Of a DNA stretch of 64,000 nucleotides, positions 43,414-53,300 are shown in pieces. Location: the NCBI RefSeq assembly GCF_003385115.1, contig NZ_QUNI01000005.1:314446-378445 (forward strand), written 5' to 3'. The notes under the pieces are model-generated. The model was not told where the DNA came from. It did no database searches and worked only from the letters and a program-made list of their open reading frames with translations. This stretch comes from Flavobacterium aquicola (lineage in GTDB: Bacteria > Bacteroidota > Bacteroidia > Flavobacteriales > Flavobacteriaceae). The translations under genes were made by a program, and so were the position numbers. Position 1 is the first letter of the stretch. Every line of letters begins with the position of its first letter.

Positions 43414-45879
43414 ATGGAGAAATTTCCACACTTAAAACTTGCACAAAAAATTACTGGCTCACCCAGACTTTTTGGTGGTGGAGATAAAAGTCAACGTTCA
43501 AAAGAGAATATTGAGAATAGACGTTATCATGCAAATCACTTAAATCAACAAACTAATCAACTAAAGCAACTTTGGGATGAAAATATAGTTAAAAGACAAG
43601 AATTAGGGTTACCTGATTTAAATCCAAATATAGTTCCTGTGTTTTTAAAAGTTGATCCATCATCATTTGATGTCGAAGCTGCATTTGCTGGATTTAATAT
43701 AAATGTTATATCTGAAAATGAAGATGGATATATAATTGGAGCTTCATTTGATGGTCTCCAAGGGTTGCGAGAGAAAATAAATAGGTTTTTAGAAGAAAAA
43801 GGTAGAGATAAAGATCAAGCATCTCAACTTTGGGAAATCCTATCAGAAAAAAAATGGCGTACAGAATATATCTTGTCTGAAGCTTTACTTCGAGAATGGG
43901 ATACAATTATTGATGAAGAATTATATATTGTTGACGTAGCTATTGCATGTTATAAACAAATTATGCAAGAGCCAGATCCGAAAGTAAGGGGTTATGATAA
44001 AAAAATTCAAGAATATAGATCGCAATTAATAGCAAAAGATGAATTATTTGCTGAAAGACAAAGTGATTTTGAAAGATTTGTATTTGAGTATAGTGCTGAG
44101 TTTTTAAGCAGCTATTTAGAGTCTAATGATTCCTTTTCATGTAGAATTGAAATTGCAGGAAAAGGACTGAAAGATATTGTTATAAATTATCCTTTTATCT
44201 TCGAAGTGACAGAAGCATGTGAAGTTGGTCTAGGGGAAATTAATTCTGAATCAGAATTTAACGATTATGGTATTAATACTTTAGTTCCTACCCATGACTC
44301 ACCAAGTATTGTTGTAATTGATAGCGGAATTCAAGAAGATCATAATTTATTAATAGGCGCAATTGACGTTGCTAGATCAAGATCTTATTTGAAGGATGTT
44401 CAAGTTGCAGATTTTGTAGCTGGGGGTGGCCATGGAACAAGGGTTGCAGGTGCAATTCTATATCCTAACGGAGTGACAGGAATTACTGAAGATTATCAAT
44501 TGCCGTTCTTTATAAGAAATAGTCGCGTTTTGGATCACAATAGAAAGCTTCCGCTCTATATTTATCCACCTATTCTAATGACAACAATTGTTAATGATAA
44601 TAGAGATTGTAAAATATTTAATTTATCAATTAGTACTAAGGTGCCTTGCAGGATCCGACATATGTCGGCGTGGGCATCTTCTATCGATACCTTAATTCAC
44701 CGAGAAGATATATTATTTGTAATATCAGTAGGAAATATTACAGCACGGGATATAAGTCATTATTTTGCAAAAGGAGATAATTATCCGGATTATTTATTTA
44801 AACCCGAAAACAGAATCGCCAATCCAGCACAGAGTAGTTTTGCTTTAGTTGTTGGATCAATAAATCATTCTGATTTTAATGATGGTTTATGGGCATCAAT
44901 AGGTAACGTTCATGAGGTTTCTCCATTTTCAAGAGTTGGAACCGGTATTTGGGGAATGATAAAGCCAGATGTGGTTGAGTTTGGTGGTGGTTTAGTAAAA
45001 ATGATAACTGGAAATTTAGTCTCTACAAAAAGTCAGATTTCTCCTGAACTTATCAGGTCTACATTGCACGGTGGGGGACATTATGGAAATGATGATGTTG
45101 GTACTTCATATGCTACACCAAAAGTTGCTCATATTGTTGGGCAACTACTTAAATTATATCCAGATGAGGGTATGAATTTGATTAGAGCATTTGTTGTTCA
45201 AGGTGCAAGACTACCAAATATGCTATTTAATAATCCAACCTTTGAAGGGTTTAGGCAATTTGGTTATGGTGTTCCATCATTAGAAAGAGTTGTAAATAAC
45301 ACACCACACAGAGTAACATTTTATAATACGAATACTATTCAAGCGGAAGAGGGGCATATATTTTCTCTCAAAATTCCAGAGAGTTTACGATCACAAGGGG
45401 ATGATTATAGTGTTCTTGTTGAAGTCACTTTATCATATACTGCCGAGACCAGAAGAACTCGACAAAAAACCAAATCTTATTTGGCTACTTGGTTAGATTG
45501 GAATTCATCGAAAAAAGGTGAAACTTATCGTGATTATGAGGATTTTGCGATGAAAGAAATTAAGGGAACTGTAAATCATTATGATAATGTTGCTAGGAAT
45601 CTACTACCCTCGTGGGATTGGAAACTTGGGGAGAGAAATAATTGGGGACAAGTTAGAGGTGTAAGAAGAAATGATAGCACACTTCAAAAAGACTGGACAA
45701 TAATAAGATCATTTGATTTAACCGAGGAAATATGTTTTTCAGTTCGCGGGCATAAAGGTTGGGATAAAAATAAAAAAGACATTCCCTATGCTTTTGTTGT
45801 TACTATAGAAATTTTAGATGCTAACGTTGAAATATATGAAGCTATTAGAATAGAAAATGAAGTTGAAATAGAAACGTAA
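43414..45879 (+). CDS. ietS: S8-family subtilase of an IetAS-type defence pair
   Basis: 821 residues, no signal peptide, so cytoplasmic, unlike most secreted subtilases. Complete catalytic triad: D303 in VVIDSGIQ, H340 in GGGHGTRVAGAIL, S565 in GTSYATPKVA. A 300-residue N-terminal extension lacks a standard I9 propeptide, and a C-terminal region (about 640-821) is beta-rich with Trp-rich motifs (WDWKLGERNNWGQV). The gene follows the AAA ATPase directly. Expected to degrade host or phage proteins when activated, as in abortive infection; target unknown. The next gene has its own promoter. Confidence 0.88.
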   Translation: MEKFPHLKLAQKITGSPRLFGGGDKSQRSKENIENRRYHANHLNQQTNQLKQLWDENIVKRQELGLPDLNPNIVPVFLKVDPSSFDVEAAFAGFNINVISENEDGYIIGASFDGLQGLREKINRFLEEKGRDKDQASQLWEILSEKKWRTEYILSEALLREWDTIIDEELYIVDVAIACYKQIMQEPDPKVRGYDKKIQEYRSQLIAKDELFAERQSDFERFVFEYSAEFLSSYLESNDSFSCRIEIAGKGLKDIVINYPFIFEVTEACEVGLGEINSESEFNDYGINTLVPTHDSPSIVVIDSGIQEDHNLLIGAIDVARSRSYLKDVQVADFVAGGGHGTRVAGAILYPNGVTGITEDYQLPFFIRNSRVLDHNRKLPLYIYPPILMTTIVNDNRDCKIFNLSISTKVPCRIRHMSAWASSIDTLIHREDILFVISVGNITARDISHYFAKGDNYPDYLFKPENRIANPAQSSFALVVGSINHSDFNDGLWASIGNVHEVSPFSRVGTGIWGMIKPDVVEFGGGLVKMITGNLVSTKSQISPELIRSTLHGGGHYGNDDVGTSYATPKVAHIVGQLLKLYPDEGMNLIRAFVVQGARLPNMLFNNPTFEGFRQFGYGVPSLERVVNNTPHRVTFYNTNTIQAEEGHIFSLKIPESLRSQGDDYSVLVEVTLSYTAETRRTRQKTKSYLATWLDWNSSKKGETYRDYEDFAMKEIKGTVNHYDNVARNLLPSWDWKLGERNNWGQVRGVRRNDSTLQKDWTIIRSFDLTEEICFSVRGHKGWDKNKKDIPYAFVVTIEILDANVEIYEAIRIENEVEIET

Positions 45880-45933
45880 ATATTCTACAGCTACACGAAT
45901 TTTACGTTTAATTCCGATTTATCTAGTAAAATG

Positions 45934-45947
45934 TTACGCTAATGTAA
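45934..45947. promoter_or_regulatory. TTAC-N6-GTAA inverted repeat in the promoter of the 267-residue gene
   Basis: TTACGCTAATGTAA lies just upstream of the -7 box, where the -33 element would be. Short, so possibly coincidental. Confidence 0.3.
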
Positions 45948-45955
45948 TATTTTTA

Positions 45956-45963
45956 TATCTTTG
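45956..45963 (+). promoter_or_regulatory. -7 promoter box of the 267-residue gene
   Basis: TATCTTTG, exact TAnnTTTG match, 16 bases before the start codon. Confidence 0.6.
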
Positions 45964-45978
45964 TAAAAATATTATATT

Positions 45979-46782
45979 ATGAGCATGGATATAGAAAAAC
46001 TAAAAAAATTACAAGATAAATTAAATCAGCAACACGTAAAAGAAACTTACGATGAACTTCCGGATGCATTTATACAATTTCTTAAGAGCGAAATTGTAAA
46101 TTATCATTTACACAAAGTCAAAATAACTGCAAAAAGCAAACAATCTCCCAGAGTATTAAATAGCTGGATTAATAGTGATATTTTATTTGTTGAGGAGGGG
46201 GACAAAGGCAAAAATCGTAGATTTGATAAGCTTGAAAGTATTTGGTTAAATATTGTAATTGAGGCAAGAAAATTTGGAATACCATTAGATTCGCTAAAAC
46301 AAACTAGAAGGGATTTAATGGTATCCCCAATTGAAGGTTTCTCACTTTTGAAATTCAGCGTTTTAGACGCAATATTGAGAAACCCCAAAATTTTAATGAT
46401 TTATGAGGAAGGGCATACAAATATAATGTCCTTAGAAGCTTATTCAAAAATATTTACTACAGCAACTCTTCCTACTCATATAAACCTCAGGTTGCTTGAT
46501 TTCATAGAGCCTGAATTTCCCAATAATGCTTTCCAAAGAGATTTTGCAATTGAAAACGTTTATGAAAGCGAGGAAAAGATGACGCTTTTGTATTTTCTCA
46601 AAACCGGTGATTTTAAATTCATAAAACTTTATATTGATGAAAAAGAGAGCGATGTAAGATTAATTGAAAATTCAAATTTAGTTTTTCAAAATAAAGACCT
46701 ATTTACTGCAATATCATTATGGTCATTTAAAAAAGTTGAAATATATCTTGTTGATGATATTAAGTTAACTATAACAACTTAG
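45979..46782 (+). CDS. Hypothetical protein upstream of the recombinase, possible MerR-like regulator
   Basis: 267 residues. The segment IWLNIVIEARKFGIPLDSLKQTRRDL (about residues 91-115) resembles the second half of a MerR-type winged helix, which suggests DNA binding but is not conclusive. The C-terminal half is alternating beta/alpha with no known motif. It has its own promoter and a short inverted repeat that could be its operator, and is followed by a 53-codon ORF and the large recombinase, a common order in Bacteroidota serine-recombinase elements. It could control integration or excision. Confidence 0.65.
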   Translation: MSMDIEKLKKLQDKLNQQHVKETYDELPDAFIQFLKSEIVNYHLHKVKITAKSKQSPRVLNSWINSDILFVEEGDKGKNRRFDKLESIWLNIVIEARKFGIPLDSLKQTRRDLMVSPIEGFSLLKFSVLDAILRNPKILMIYEEGHTNIMSLEAYSKIFTTATLPTHINLRLLDFIEPEFPNNAFQRDFAIENVYESEEKMTLLYFLKTGDFKFIKLYIDEKESDVRLIENSNLVFQNKDLFTAISLWSFKKVEIYLVDDIKLTITT

Positions 46783-46785
46783 GTT

Positions 46786-46947
46786 ATGATTAGTATTGAA
46801 AAATGCAAAGAGATACTTAATAAGTCTGAACGTAAATTTACGGATGATGAAGTTAAGAAAATTAGGGATTACTTATATATAGCAGCAACAATAGAAAATG
46901 ACAAATTCAAAACTGAAACGAAGAAAGACAGCAGTAATATACACTAG
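46786..46947 (+). CDS. Small protein preceding the large serine recombinase
   Basis: 53 residues, MISIEKCKEILNKSERKFTD at the start and then EVKKIRDYLYIAATIE. Short proteins of this type (I-x-K-C/A-K-E-I-L-N-K...D-E-E-V-K-x-I-R-D-x-L) directly precede recombinases in many Bacteroidota mobile elements. It begins 3 bases after the upstream stop and overlaps the recombinase start by 50 bases in another frame, so the three are probably translationally linked. Function unknown; a recombination directionality or regulatory role is a guess. Confidence 0.65.
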   Translation: MISIEKCKEILNKSERKFTDDEVKKIRDYLYIAATIENDKFKTETKKDSSNIH

Positions 46948-48466
46948 AGTATCGACTGATGAACAAAAAGAAAATGGTTTTAGTTTACAGGACCAATTTT
47001 CTAAGCTCCAAGCACATTGTGAGAAAAATAATTTTGAAGTTTTAAAGCATTATCAAGACGATCATTCGGCTAAAGATTTTAATCGTCCAGAATTTAAAAT
47101 ATTTTTAAAGGATCTTGAAACTCGAAAAATAAAACCAGATATGTTTATCTGTGTTAGACCAGATAGGTTTTCGAGAAATTTAGAAAATACTTTGCTTATG
47201 TTAGGTAAATTCAAATCTCTAGGAATTGAATTTATTACAGTAGAGAATCATACTGAATTAAATAGTCCAGAAAGTCTGTTGCCATTTCTTATTTACAATT
47301 TAATGCCTCAAATAGAAAATGAAAGGCGTGGTTTGAATACTAAACAAGGAATGCGACAAGCGCAACGAGAAGGAAGAACCATGGGGAGACCTCCGCTAGG
47401 ATATTTAAATGAAAAAACAACTAAATCGATTGTGCTTGACCCAATCAACGCCCCGTTAATTAAAAAAGGTTTTGAGGAACTTTCTAAAGGTATTTATACA
47501 ATTGAAGAAGTGAGGAAAAAATTAATTAATGAAGGATTAAAAGATTGCTGTAAACAAAGTTTTTTAAATCATGTTCGTAATCCATATTACTATGGGGTAA
47601 TTATTTTGTCTAAATGGAAAGATGAGCCAGAAGAAGAATTTTTGGGACAACATGAGCCGTTAATATCAAAGCAAAAATTTGATGAAGTTCAAGATATAAT
47701 TTCTGGAAGGAAAAAGAAAACGCCAGTTAAACTAACAAGGAAACAAGAATTACCATTAAGAGGGCATTTATTTTGTAATAGTTGTCAAGGTAAATTAACT
47801 GGTAGTAGGTCAACAAGTAGAAATGGCTCGAGGCATTTTTATTACCATTGTCAAAAGGGTTGTAAAGAACGATTTAGAGCAGATATAGCGAATAGTGTTT
47901 TTGAAGACTACTTGGACTCTTTTAGAATAGATAAAAACGTTCTGGAGCTTTATATGGCCATTCTTGAAGATGTATTTAATCAAGATGAACAAGAGAGGTA
48001 TAAAGAAATCACAAAGCTTGAAGAAAAAATTAGGCAAACTAATTTAAAATTGACTTCTTTACAGGACAAATATTTGGCTGATTCATTTGGTTTGGAAGAA
48101 TATAAATCGATTAAGTTTAGAATACAAGATGAACTAAAAAGGCTAGAGATTGAGAAGGAAGAGTTGAGAATAGACAAATCAGCCTTTAAGCAATATTTTG
48201 ATTATGGATTTTTATTTTTATTTAATATGAAGAGATACTATCTAAGTGCAGATTTAGAAGTAAAACAAAAAATTATTGGTTCGATATTCCCAGAAAAAAT
48301 TATATTTTTTGAAAATAGTTATCGAACCACTCAGGTGAATGAGTTACTTACCCTTTTGACCTTAAATATCAATGAGTTGGGACTTGTTAAAAAAGAAAAA
48401 GCCATTCCGAAGAATGGCTTGTCCACTTATGCTCCCCCTCTTGGGCTCGAACCAAGGACCCTCTGA
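46898..48466 (+). CDS. Large serine recombinase, C-terminus encoded antisense to tRNA-Asn
   Basis: 522 residues. Catalytic domain with nucleophile in VIYTRVSTDEQKENGFSL (Ser17 region), the RPDRFSRN motif and Y/R residues; a Recombinase domain (about 170-260, HVRNPYYYGVI); a zinc ribbon (HLFCNSCQGKLTGS, YYHCQKGC); and a coiled coil (about 360-440). Such enzymes integrate and excise phages and genomic islands. The final residues LGLEPRTL are encoded by the antisense of the tRNA-Asn 3' half, and a terminator hairpin for the tRNA lies inside the 3' coding region. This is the typical result of recombination into the tRNA, so the C-terminus is junction-dependent. Confidence 0.95.
   Translation: MTNSKLKRRKTAVIYTRVSTDEQKENGFSLQDQFSKLQAHCEKNNFEVLKHYQDDHSAKDFNRPEFKIFLKDLETRKIKPDMFICVRPDRFSRNLENTLLMLGKFKSLGIEFITVENHTELNSPESLLPFLIYNLMPQIENERRGLNTKQGMRQAQREGRTMGRPPLGYLNEKTTKSIVLDPINAPLIKKGFEELSKGIYTIEEVRKKLINEGLKDCCKQSFLNHVRNPYYYGVIILSKWKDEPEEEFLGQHEPLISKQKFDEVQDIISGRKKKTPVKLTRKQELPLRGHLFCNSCQGKLTGSRSTSRNGSRHFYYHCQKGCKERFRADIANSVFEDYLDSFRIDKNVLELYMAILEDVFNQDEQERYKEITKLEEKIRQTNLKLTSLQDKYLADSFGLEEYKSIKFRIQDELKRLEIEKEELRIDKSAFKQYFDYGFLFLFNMKRYYLSADLEVKQKIIGSIFPEKIIFFENSYRTTQVNELLTLLTLNINELGLVKKEKAIPKNGLSTYAPPLGLEPRTL
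48396..48420 (-). terminator. tRNA-Asn terminator located inside the recombinase reading frame
   Basis: On the minus strand: AAGCCATTC-TTCG-GAATGGCTT, a 9-bp stem closed by a UUCG tetraloop, followed by a T-rich tract. The same 48396-48420 bases are codons of the convergent recombinase gene. Confidence 0.85.
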
Positions 48467-48505
48467 TTAACAGTCAGATGCTCTAACCAACTGAGCTAAG
48501 GAGGA
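48432..48505 (-). tRNA. tRNA-Asn(GTT), copy 2
   Basis: 74 nt cloverleaf: acceptor TCCTCCT/AGGGGGA, D-arm with GTTGGTTAGAGC, anticodon loop CTGTTAA (anticodon GTT), T-loop GGTTCGAGCC, discriminator G. CCA is not encoded. It is identical to the copy at 48545-48618 and is downstream of it; its 3' part is the integration target of the island. Confidence 0.96.
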
Positions 48506-48544
48506 ATCACCTTAAAGGTATGTATGTTTGCTAAAAAAAGTTTG

Positions 48545-48618
48545 CTCCCCCTCTTGGGCTCGAACCAAGGACCCTCTGATTAACAGTCAGATGCTCTAAC
48601 CAACTGAGCTAAGGAGGA
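48545..48618 (-). tRNA. tRNA-Asn(GTT), copy 1
   Basis: Same 74-nt sequence and cloverleaf as the copy downstream, separated by 39 bases. It is promoter-proximal; both copies are read from the promoter at 48643-48672. Confidence 0.96.
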
Positions 48619-48642
48619 AGTTGTTGCTCTTTTTAGCGAGTG

Positions 48643-48672
48643 CAAATATAGGATTAAATTTAAATGTAGCAA
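48643..48672 (-). promoter_or_regulatory. Promoter of the tandem tRNA-Asn genes
   Basis: Read on the minus strand: TTG (48670-48672), 19-base spacer, TATATTTG (48643-48650). Full match to the Bacteroidota consensus. Confidence 0.85.
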
Positions 48673-48700
48673 ACAAAAAAAGCAAAAATAACAATCTTTT

Positions 48701-50044
48701 TTATTTGCCTACAATCGCTTTATAAATATCATTTCCATTAGCAAAAAGTAATAGGCTGATAAGCAATACAAAACCAACCATTTGTGCATTCTCTAAGAAT
48801 TTGTCACTTGGTTTTTTACCGCTAACAATTTCAAACAATAAAAACATCACATGACCACCATCAAGTGCTGGAATAGGCAATAAGTTCATTACACCAAGCA
48901 TAATTGATAAAATAGCTGTAATGCTCCAGAAAAGCTCCCAGCTCCAAGTGTCAGGAAAAATATTATAAATAGCATGAAATCCTCCAACTTGTTTGTAGGC
49001 TTTGGTTTCAGGGTTAAAAATCATTTTTAATTGTTTTCCATAACCAAATAACTTGTCTTTTCCTGTTTCAATGCCAACCGGAATAGATTCTAAAAATCCG
49101 TATTCTTTAGTGCTCACTTTATAGTAGCCAAGTTTCTCTAGTGAAGCCAAGCTAATTCCTCCAGCGTTCACTCCTAGTTTTCCGTCTTTAGATACAATTA
49201 GAGTTATTGGTGTTTCTTTTAGATCGCGCAAAACAATCGCAGGAATTGTTTTTCCTTTATTAGCGTCTAAAATAGGTTTAGCTTCATCAAAATATTTAAT
49301 TTTTTGACCGTTAAGCGAAACAATTAAATCTTTGACTTTTAAATTTTGATTTGGATATTCATCAGAAATAGCGCCAATTGTATAAGGCATACGTATTTTA
49401 ACTAATAATCCTTTTTCTTCTTTGGATAATTGATCAATAAAATCTTTAGGTATTGTAAGGGTTTGTTTTTGTCCGTTTCTTTCAATTAAAACGTTTTTTC
49501 CCATTACAATGTTCATGTTCAAATCGTTGTCAAAATTTTCTACTTTTGATCCATCAATTGCAATGATTTTATCCCCTGTTTTAAAACCAGCTTTAATCAT
49601 CGCTGGATTTTCAAACCAATATCCATCTTTAATGTCAGAATTAGCAATAAACGTATCCCCATAAACAAAAGCCATACCTATATATATAATGAATGCAAGT
49701 ATAAAATTTACCGTTACTCCGCCCAGCATAATGATCAAACGCTGCCAAGCCGGTTTAGAACGAAATTCCCAAGGCTGTGGAGGCAAGGCCATTTGTTCCT
49801 TGTCCATGCTCTCATCAATCATTCCGGATATTTTTACATAACCGCCAAGAGGCAGCCAGCCAATACCATATACAGTTTCACCAATTTGTTTTTTAAACAG
49901 TGAATACTTTACATCAAAAAACAAATAAAATTTCTCGACTCTGGTTTTAAATAATTTGGCAGGGATAAAATGTCCTAATTCGTGCAGTATAATAAGTAAT
50001 GATAAGCTCAATAAAAATTGAGAAAGCTTGATAACTATTTCCAT
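48701..50044 (-). CDS. rseP: RIP metalloprotease, site-2 protease
   Basis: Inner-membrane zinc protease that cleaves within membrane segments; in E. coli it releases sigma-E and clears signal peptides. 447 residues. Active site HELGH in LLIILHELGHFIPA (about residue 20-24), second motif NLLPIPALDGGHVMF near residue 395, and two PDZ-like regions (about 110-300: GGVTVNFILAF, MIKAGFKTGDKIIAIDGS, VSLNGQKI). Membrane segments at both ends and centre. Single gene with its own promoter; the 3' end faces the tRNA promoter. Confidence 0.95.
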   Translation of the reverse strand: MEIVIKLSQFLLSLSLLIILHELGHFIPAKLFKTRVEKFYLFFDVKYSLFKKQIGETVYGIGWLPLGGYVKISGMIDESMDKEQMALPPQPWEFRSKPAWQRLIIMLGGVTVNFILAFIIYIGMAFVYGDTFIANSDIKDGYWFENPAMIKAGFKTGDKIIAIDGSKVENFDNDLNMNIVMGKNVLIERNGQKQTLTIPKDFIDQLSKEEKGLLVKIRMPYTIGAISDEYPNQNLKVKDLIVSLNGQKIKYFDEAKPILDANKGKTIPAIVLRDLKETPITLIVSKDGKLGVNAGGISLASLEKLGYYKVSTKEYGFLESIPVGIETGKDKLFGYGKQLKMIFNPETKAYKQVGGFHAIYNIFPDTWSWELFWSITAILSIMLGVMNLLPIPALDGGHVMFLLFEIVSGKKPSDKFLENAQMVGFVLLISLLLFANGNDIYKAIVGK

Positions 50045-50073
50045 TTTTTAATTTTCGGTTCTTTAATGACGGA

Positions 50074-50108
50074 CAAAAGTACTGTTTTCTATTTTATTTA
50101 TTATGCAA
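50074..50108 (-). promoter_or_regulatory. Probable rseP promoter
   Basis: Minus strand TACTTTTG at 50074-50081 matches TAnnTTTG, 30 bases before the rseP start. A TTG occurs 24 bases upstream, one base beyond the usual spacing. Confidence 0.55.
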
Positions 50109-50343
50109 TATTTTTTGGTATCGCTTTAAAACTTTGTTAATTAATGTGTTTTTTATTTTAATTTGGCGGTCGTCTAATAACTTTGTTACAACTTGGATTC
50201 TATATTTTTTTTAGAATACTAGGATTTCGTACTTTTAGAAATGTCTTTTAAAATAAAATGCAAACGATTTTTTACTTCTATCGGACTGGCATTTTTAGGG
50301 CTTTATACAATTTGTTTGAAAAATATAATACTGTACTTACTAT

Positions 50344-53300
50344 ATGGAAAGACCATCTTTCGCCATTTATGATGCTTCGGCAGGTTCTGGAAAAACATAT
50401 GCTCTTGTCAAAGAATACCTTAAAATTATTCTAACCGCGCATAAGAATGATGCTTACCGGAATATTCTGGCAATAACGTTTACCAATAAAGCGGTTCACG
50501 AAATGAAAAGCAGAATCGTTGGGAGTCTATCTGAATTTGCCAAAGAAGAACCTGCAAAAAAAGCTCAGGATTTAATGCAGAATTTGTCTCAGGAAACCCA
50601 GCTTTCTATTATCCAAATCAAAACAAAATCACAGCAGATCATTAAACATATAATTCATAATTATGCTGCTTTTGATATTTCTACTATTGATAAATTTACT
50701 CACAAGGTCATTCGTGCTTTTGCTCATGACTTAGGATTACCTATGACTTTTGAAGTGACTTTGGATACTGAAAATCTTCTGATTGAAGCTGTAGATGCAA
50801 TTATTGCCAAAGCTGGTGATGATGATATCTTGACCAAACTGCTTGTAGATTTTACTATCGAAAAAACAGATGATGATAAATCCTGGGATATTTCGCGGGA
50901 AATTTTGGAAACTGGGAAATTAGTGCTTAATGAAAATAATCGAAATGAAATTGTTCATTTTCAAGATAAATCTATTAATGATTTCATTGTTGTAAAAGAA
51001 AAACTGATACAAATTTGTAAAGATTTAGAAGCCAAAAATGCTCTTCTTGCCAAATCACTTCTGCAATTAATTGATATAAATGCAATTGATGTTAAATCAT
51101 TTTCCAGAGGCACTTTTCCAAATCATCTTCATAGTATTGCAGATGGGAGATTCAACCAAAAGAATAAAATGTTTCGTGAATTCGAAGATATTGCAATAAA
51201 TAAAACAGCGAAGGACAAAGCATTAATAGAAAACATTATTCCTCAATTATTACAAGGTCTTTCGGAAATATATAAAAACTTCGAAAAGCGAAATTTTTAC
51301 AAAGCATTCTTAAGAAACATTACTCCTTTGTCATTATTGAATACGGTAAGCAATGAATTAATGAAAATTCAAAACGAACAAAACATTCTTTCGATTACAG
51401 AGTTTAATGCAATTATTCATCGCGAAATCCAGAATCAGCCAGCTCCTTTTATATATGAGAGGTTAGGAGAACGTTACCGTCATTTTTTTATTGATGAGTT
51501 TCAGGATACTTCCCAAATGCAATGGCAAAATTTGATTCCGCTGATCGATAATGCTCTTTCAGGTCAAGATGATTCCGGACAAAAAGGAACTTTGATGATT
51601 GTAGGGGATCCCAAGCAATCTATTTACAGATGGCGCGGAGGAAAAGCTGAACAGTTTATTGAGCTGAGCAAAGATCAGAATCCTTTCAGTAATCCCGATA
51701 AAATACTGGAACATTTAGATAAAAATTATAGAAGTTATTCGCAGGTAATTGAATTCAATAATAACTTTTTTCACTTATTGTCCAATGAGTTTAGTAATGC
51801 AGATTATAAGGATTTATACGAGAATCATAGTCATCAGCAGAAAAATGATAAAATTGGCGGTTATGTAAATATTTCTTTTTTGCCAAAACTCGAAGTTCAA
51901 GAAGGAGAGGAAGAGGAAGTTCTTGATAAAACTGAACAATATGTTCTGGCGACTTTAAACACAATTCAAAAAGTTATAAAAGAAGGGTTTGAGTATAAGG
52001 ATATTGTAATTCTCACCCGAAAAAGAAGTCAGGGAATTGCTGTTGCCAATTATTTAACGGAGCAGAGTATTCCGCTGTTGTCTTCTGAGACATTGATGAT
52101 TCAAAATGCAACCGAAGTTCGGTTAATCATTCATATATTAAAGTATTTAAAAAACAGTTCAGATTTAGAATCAAAGGCCAATTTCTTGCAGTATTTGGCG
52201 CAAAACAAGCAAGATCAATTACCTGTTCACGATTTCATAGCCGAAGGAATGGATAAGAAGGAGGAATCAGCTTTTGAAAATTGGCTCGAGAATTGCAATA
52301 TAGAACTCTCTTTTGAAAACATCAGAAAAAAATCATTGTACGAAGCTGTTGAGATTATCATTGCAAAATTTTTAAAAACCAATGCTAATCTGGGGACCAT
52401 ACCTTCGGGAACTGCGTATGTTCAATATTTTTTAGACCTTGTTCTAGAACGAGATGTTCGCAATCAGGCAGGGATTTCAGATTTCCTGTATTATTGGGAT
52501 AAAAACTCTGAAAAATTCAGTATTCCTTCGCCAGAAGGGACTAATGCAGTTCGTGTAATGACAATCCATAAATCAAAAGGTTTGGAATTTCCGGTTGTGA
52601 TTATGCCTTTTGCAGATGAAGATTATAATCGGAAACCTAAAGATAAATTATGGCTGGATTCGAATGAGCAAGATTTTAATATGCCGAAAGTGTTAGTTGA
52701 CAATACTGTTGGTATTGAGGAATTTGGTGCTGAAGCTTCGGCTCTTTATAATCTAAAAAAACAAGAGGAGCTGCTGGATAATATTAATGTATTATATGTT
52801 TCTTTGACTAGAGCCGAAGAGCAATTGTATATTATTTCTCAAGATGTAAAACCAAAAAAAGATGGTGAGTATCCAAATAATATGGCTTCATTTTTTATAA
52901 AATATTTGATACAGCAAAAAGTTTATGATGAAAATCAAATCGAATATCAATTTGGTAATTCCAAGAAATTATCTGCGGATGAAAAGCACATTGATTCAAC
53001 AAAAAACATTCCAGTTGTTTCGGAAGTAATGAATCCAAAAAACATAAAAATAGCGCAGAAAGAGGCTCTAATGTGGGGAACACATCAGCAGCAGGCTATT
53101 GAATTTGGTAATGTGATTCATGAAATTTTATCTTTTGTAGAGACAAAAAGTGATGTGGAATTAACAATTAATAAAGCTGTCGAAAACGGCTTAATCACAA
53201 TTCTGCAGAAAGAACTTGTCACAAATGCTATTTTTAAAATAATGAATCATAAAGATTTGATAGATTATTTTGCAGAAGGGAATAAAGTTTTTAATGAACA

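Larger units (their letters stand above)
35285..48437. mobile_element. Probable integrative element (defence island) at tRNA-Asn
   Basis: The right boundary is well supported: a large serine recombinase gene runs into the 3' end of tRNA-Asn. The left boundary is tentative (tRNA-end-like sequence at 35285). In between lie only accessory genes: terminase-like, DUF488, serine resolvase-like, XRE, a membrane protein, a nuclease-like/NTPase protein, an AAA-subtilase pair, a possible regulator and the recombinase. Gene density, strand bias (nearly all plus) and lack of housekeeping genes contrast with both flanks. Confidence 0.55.
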
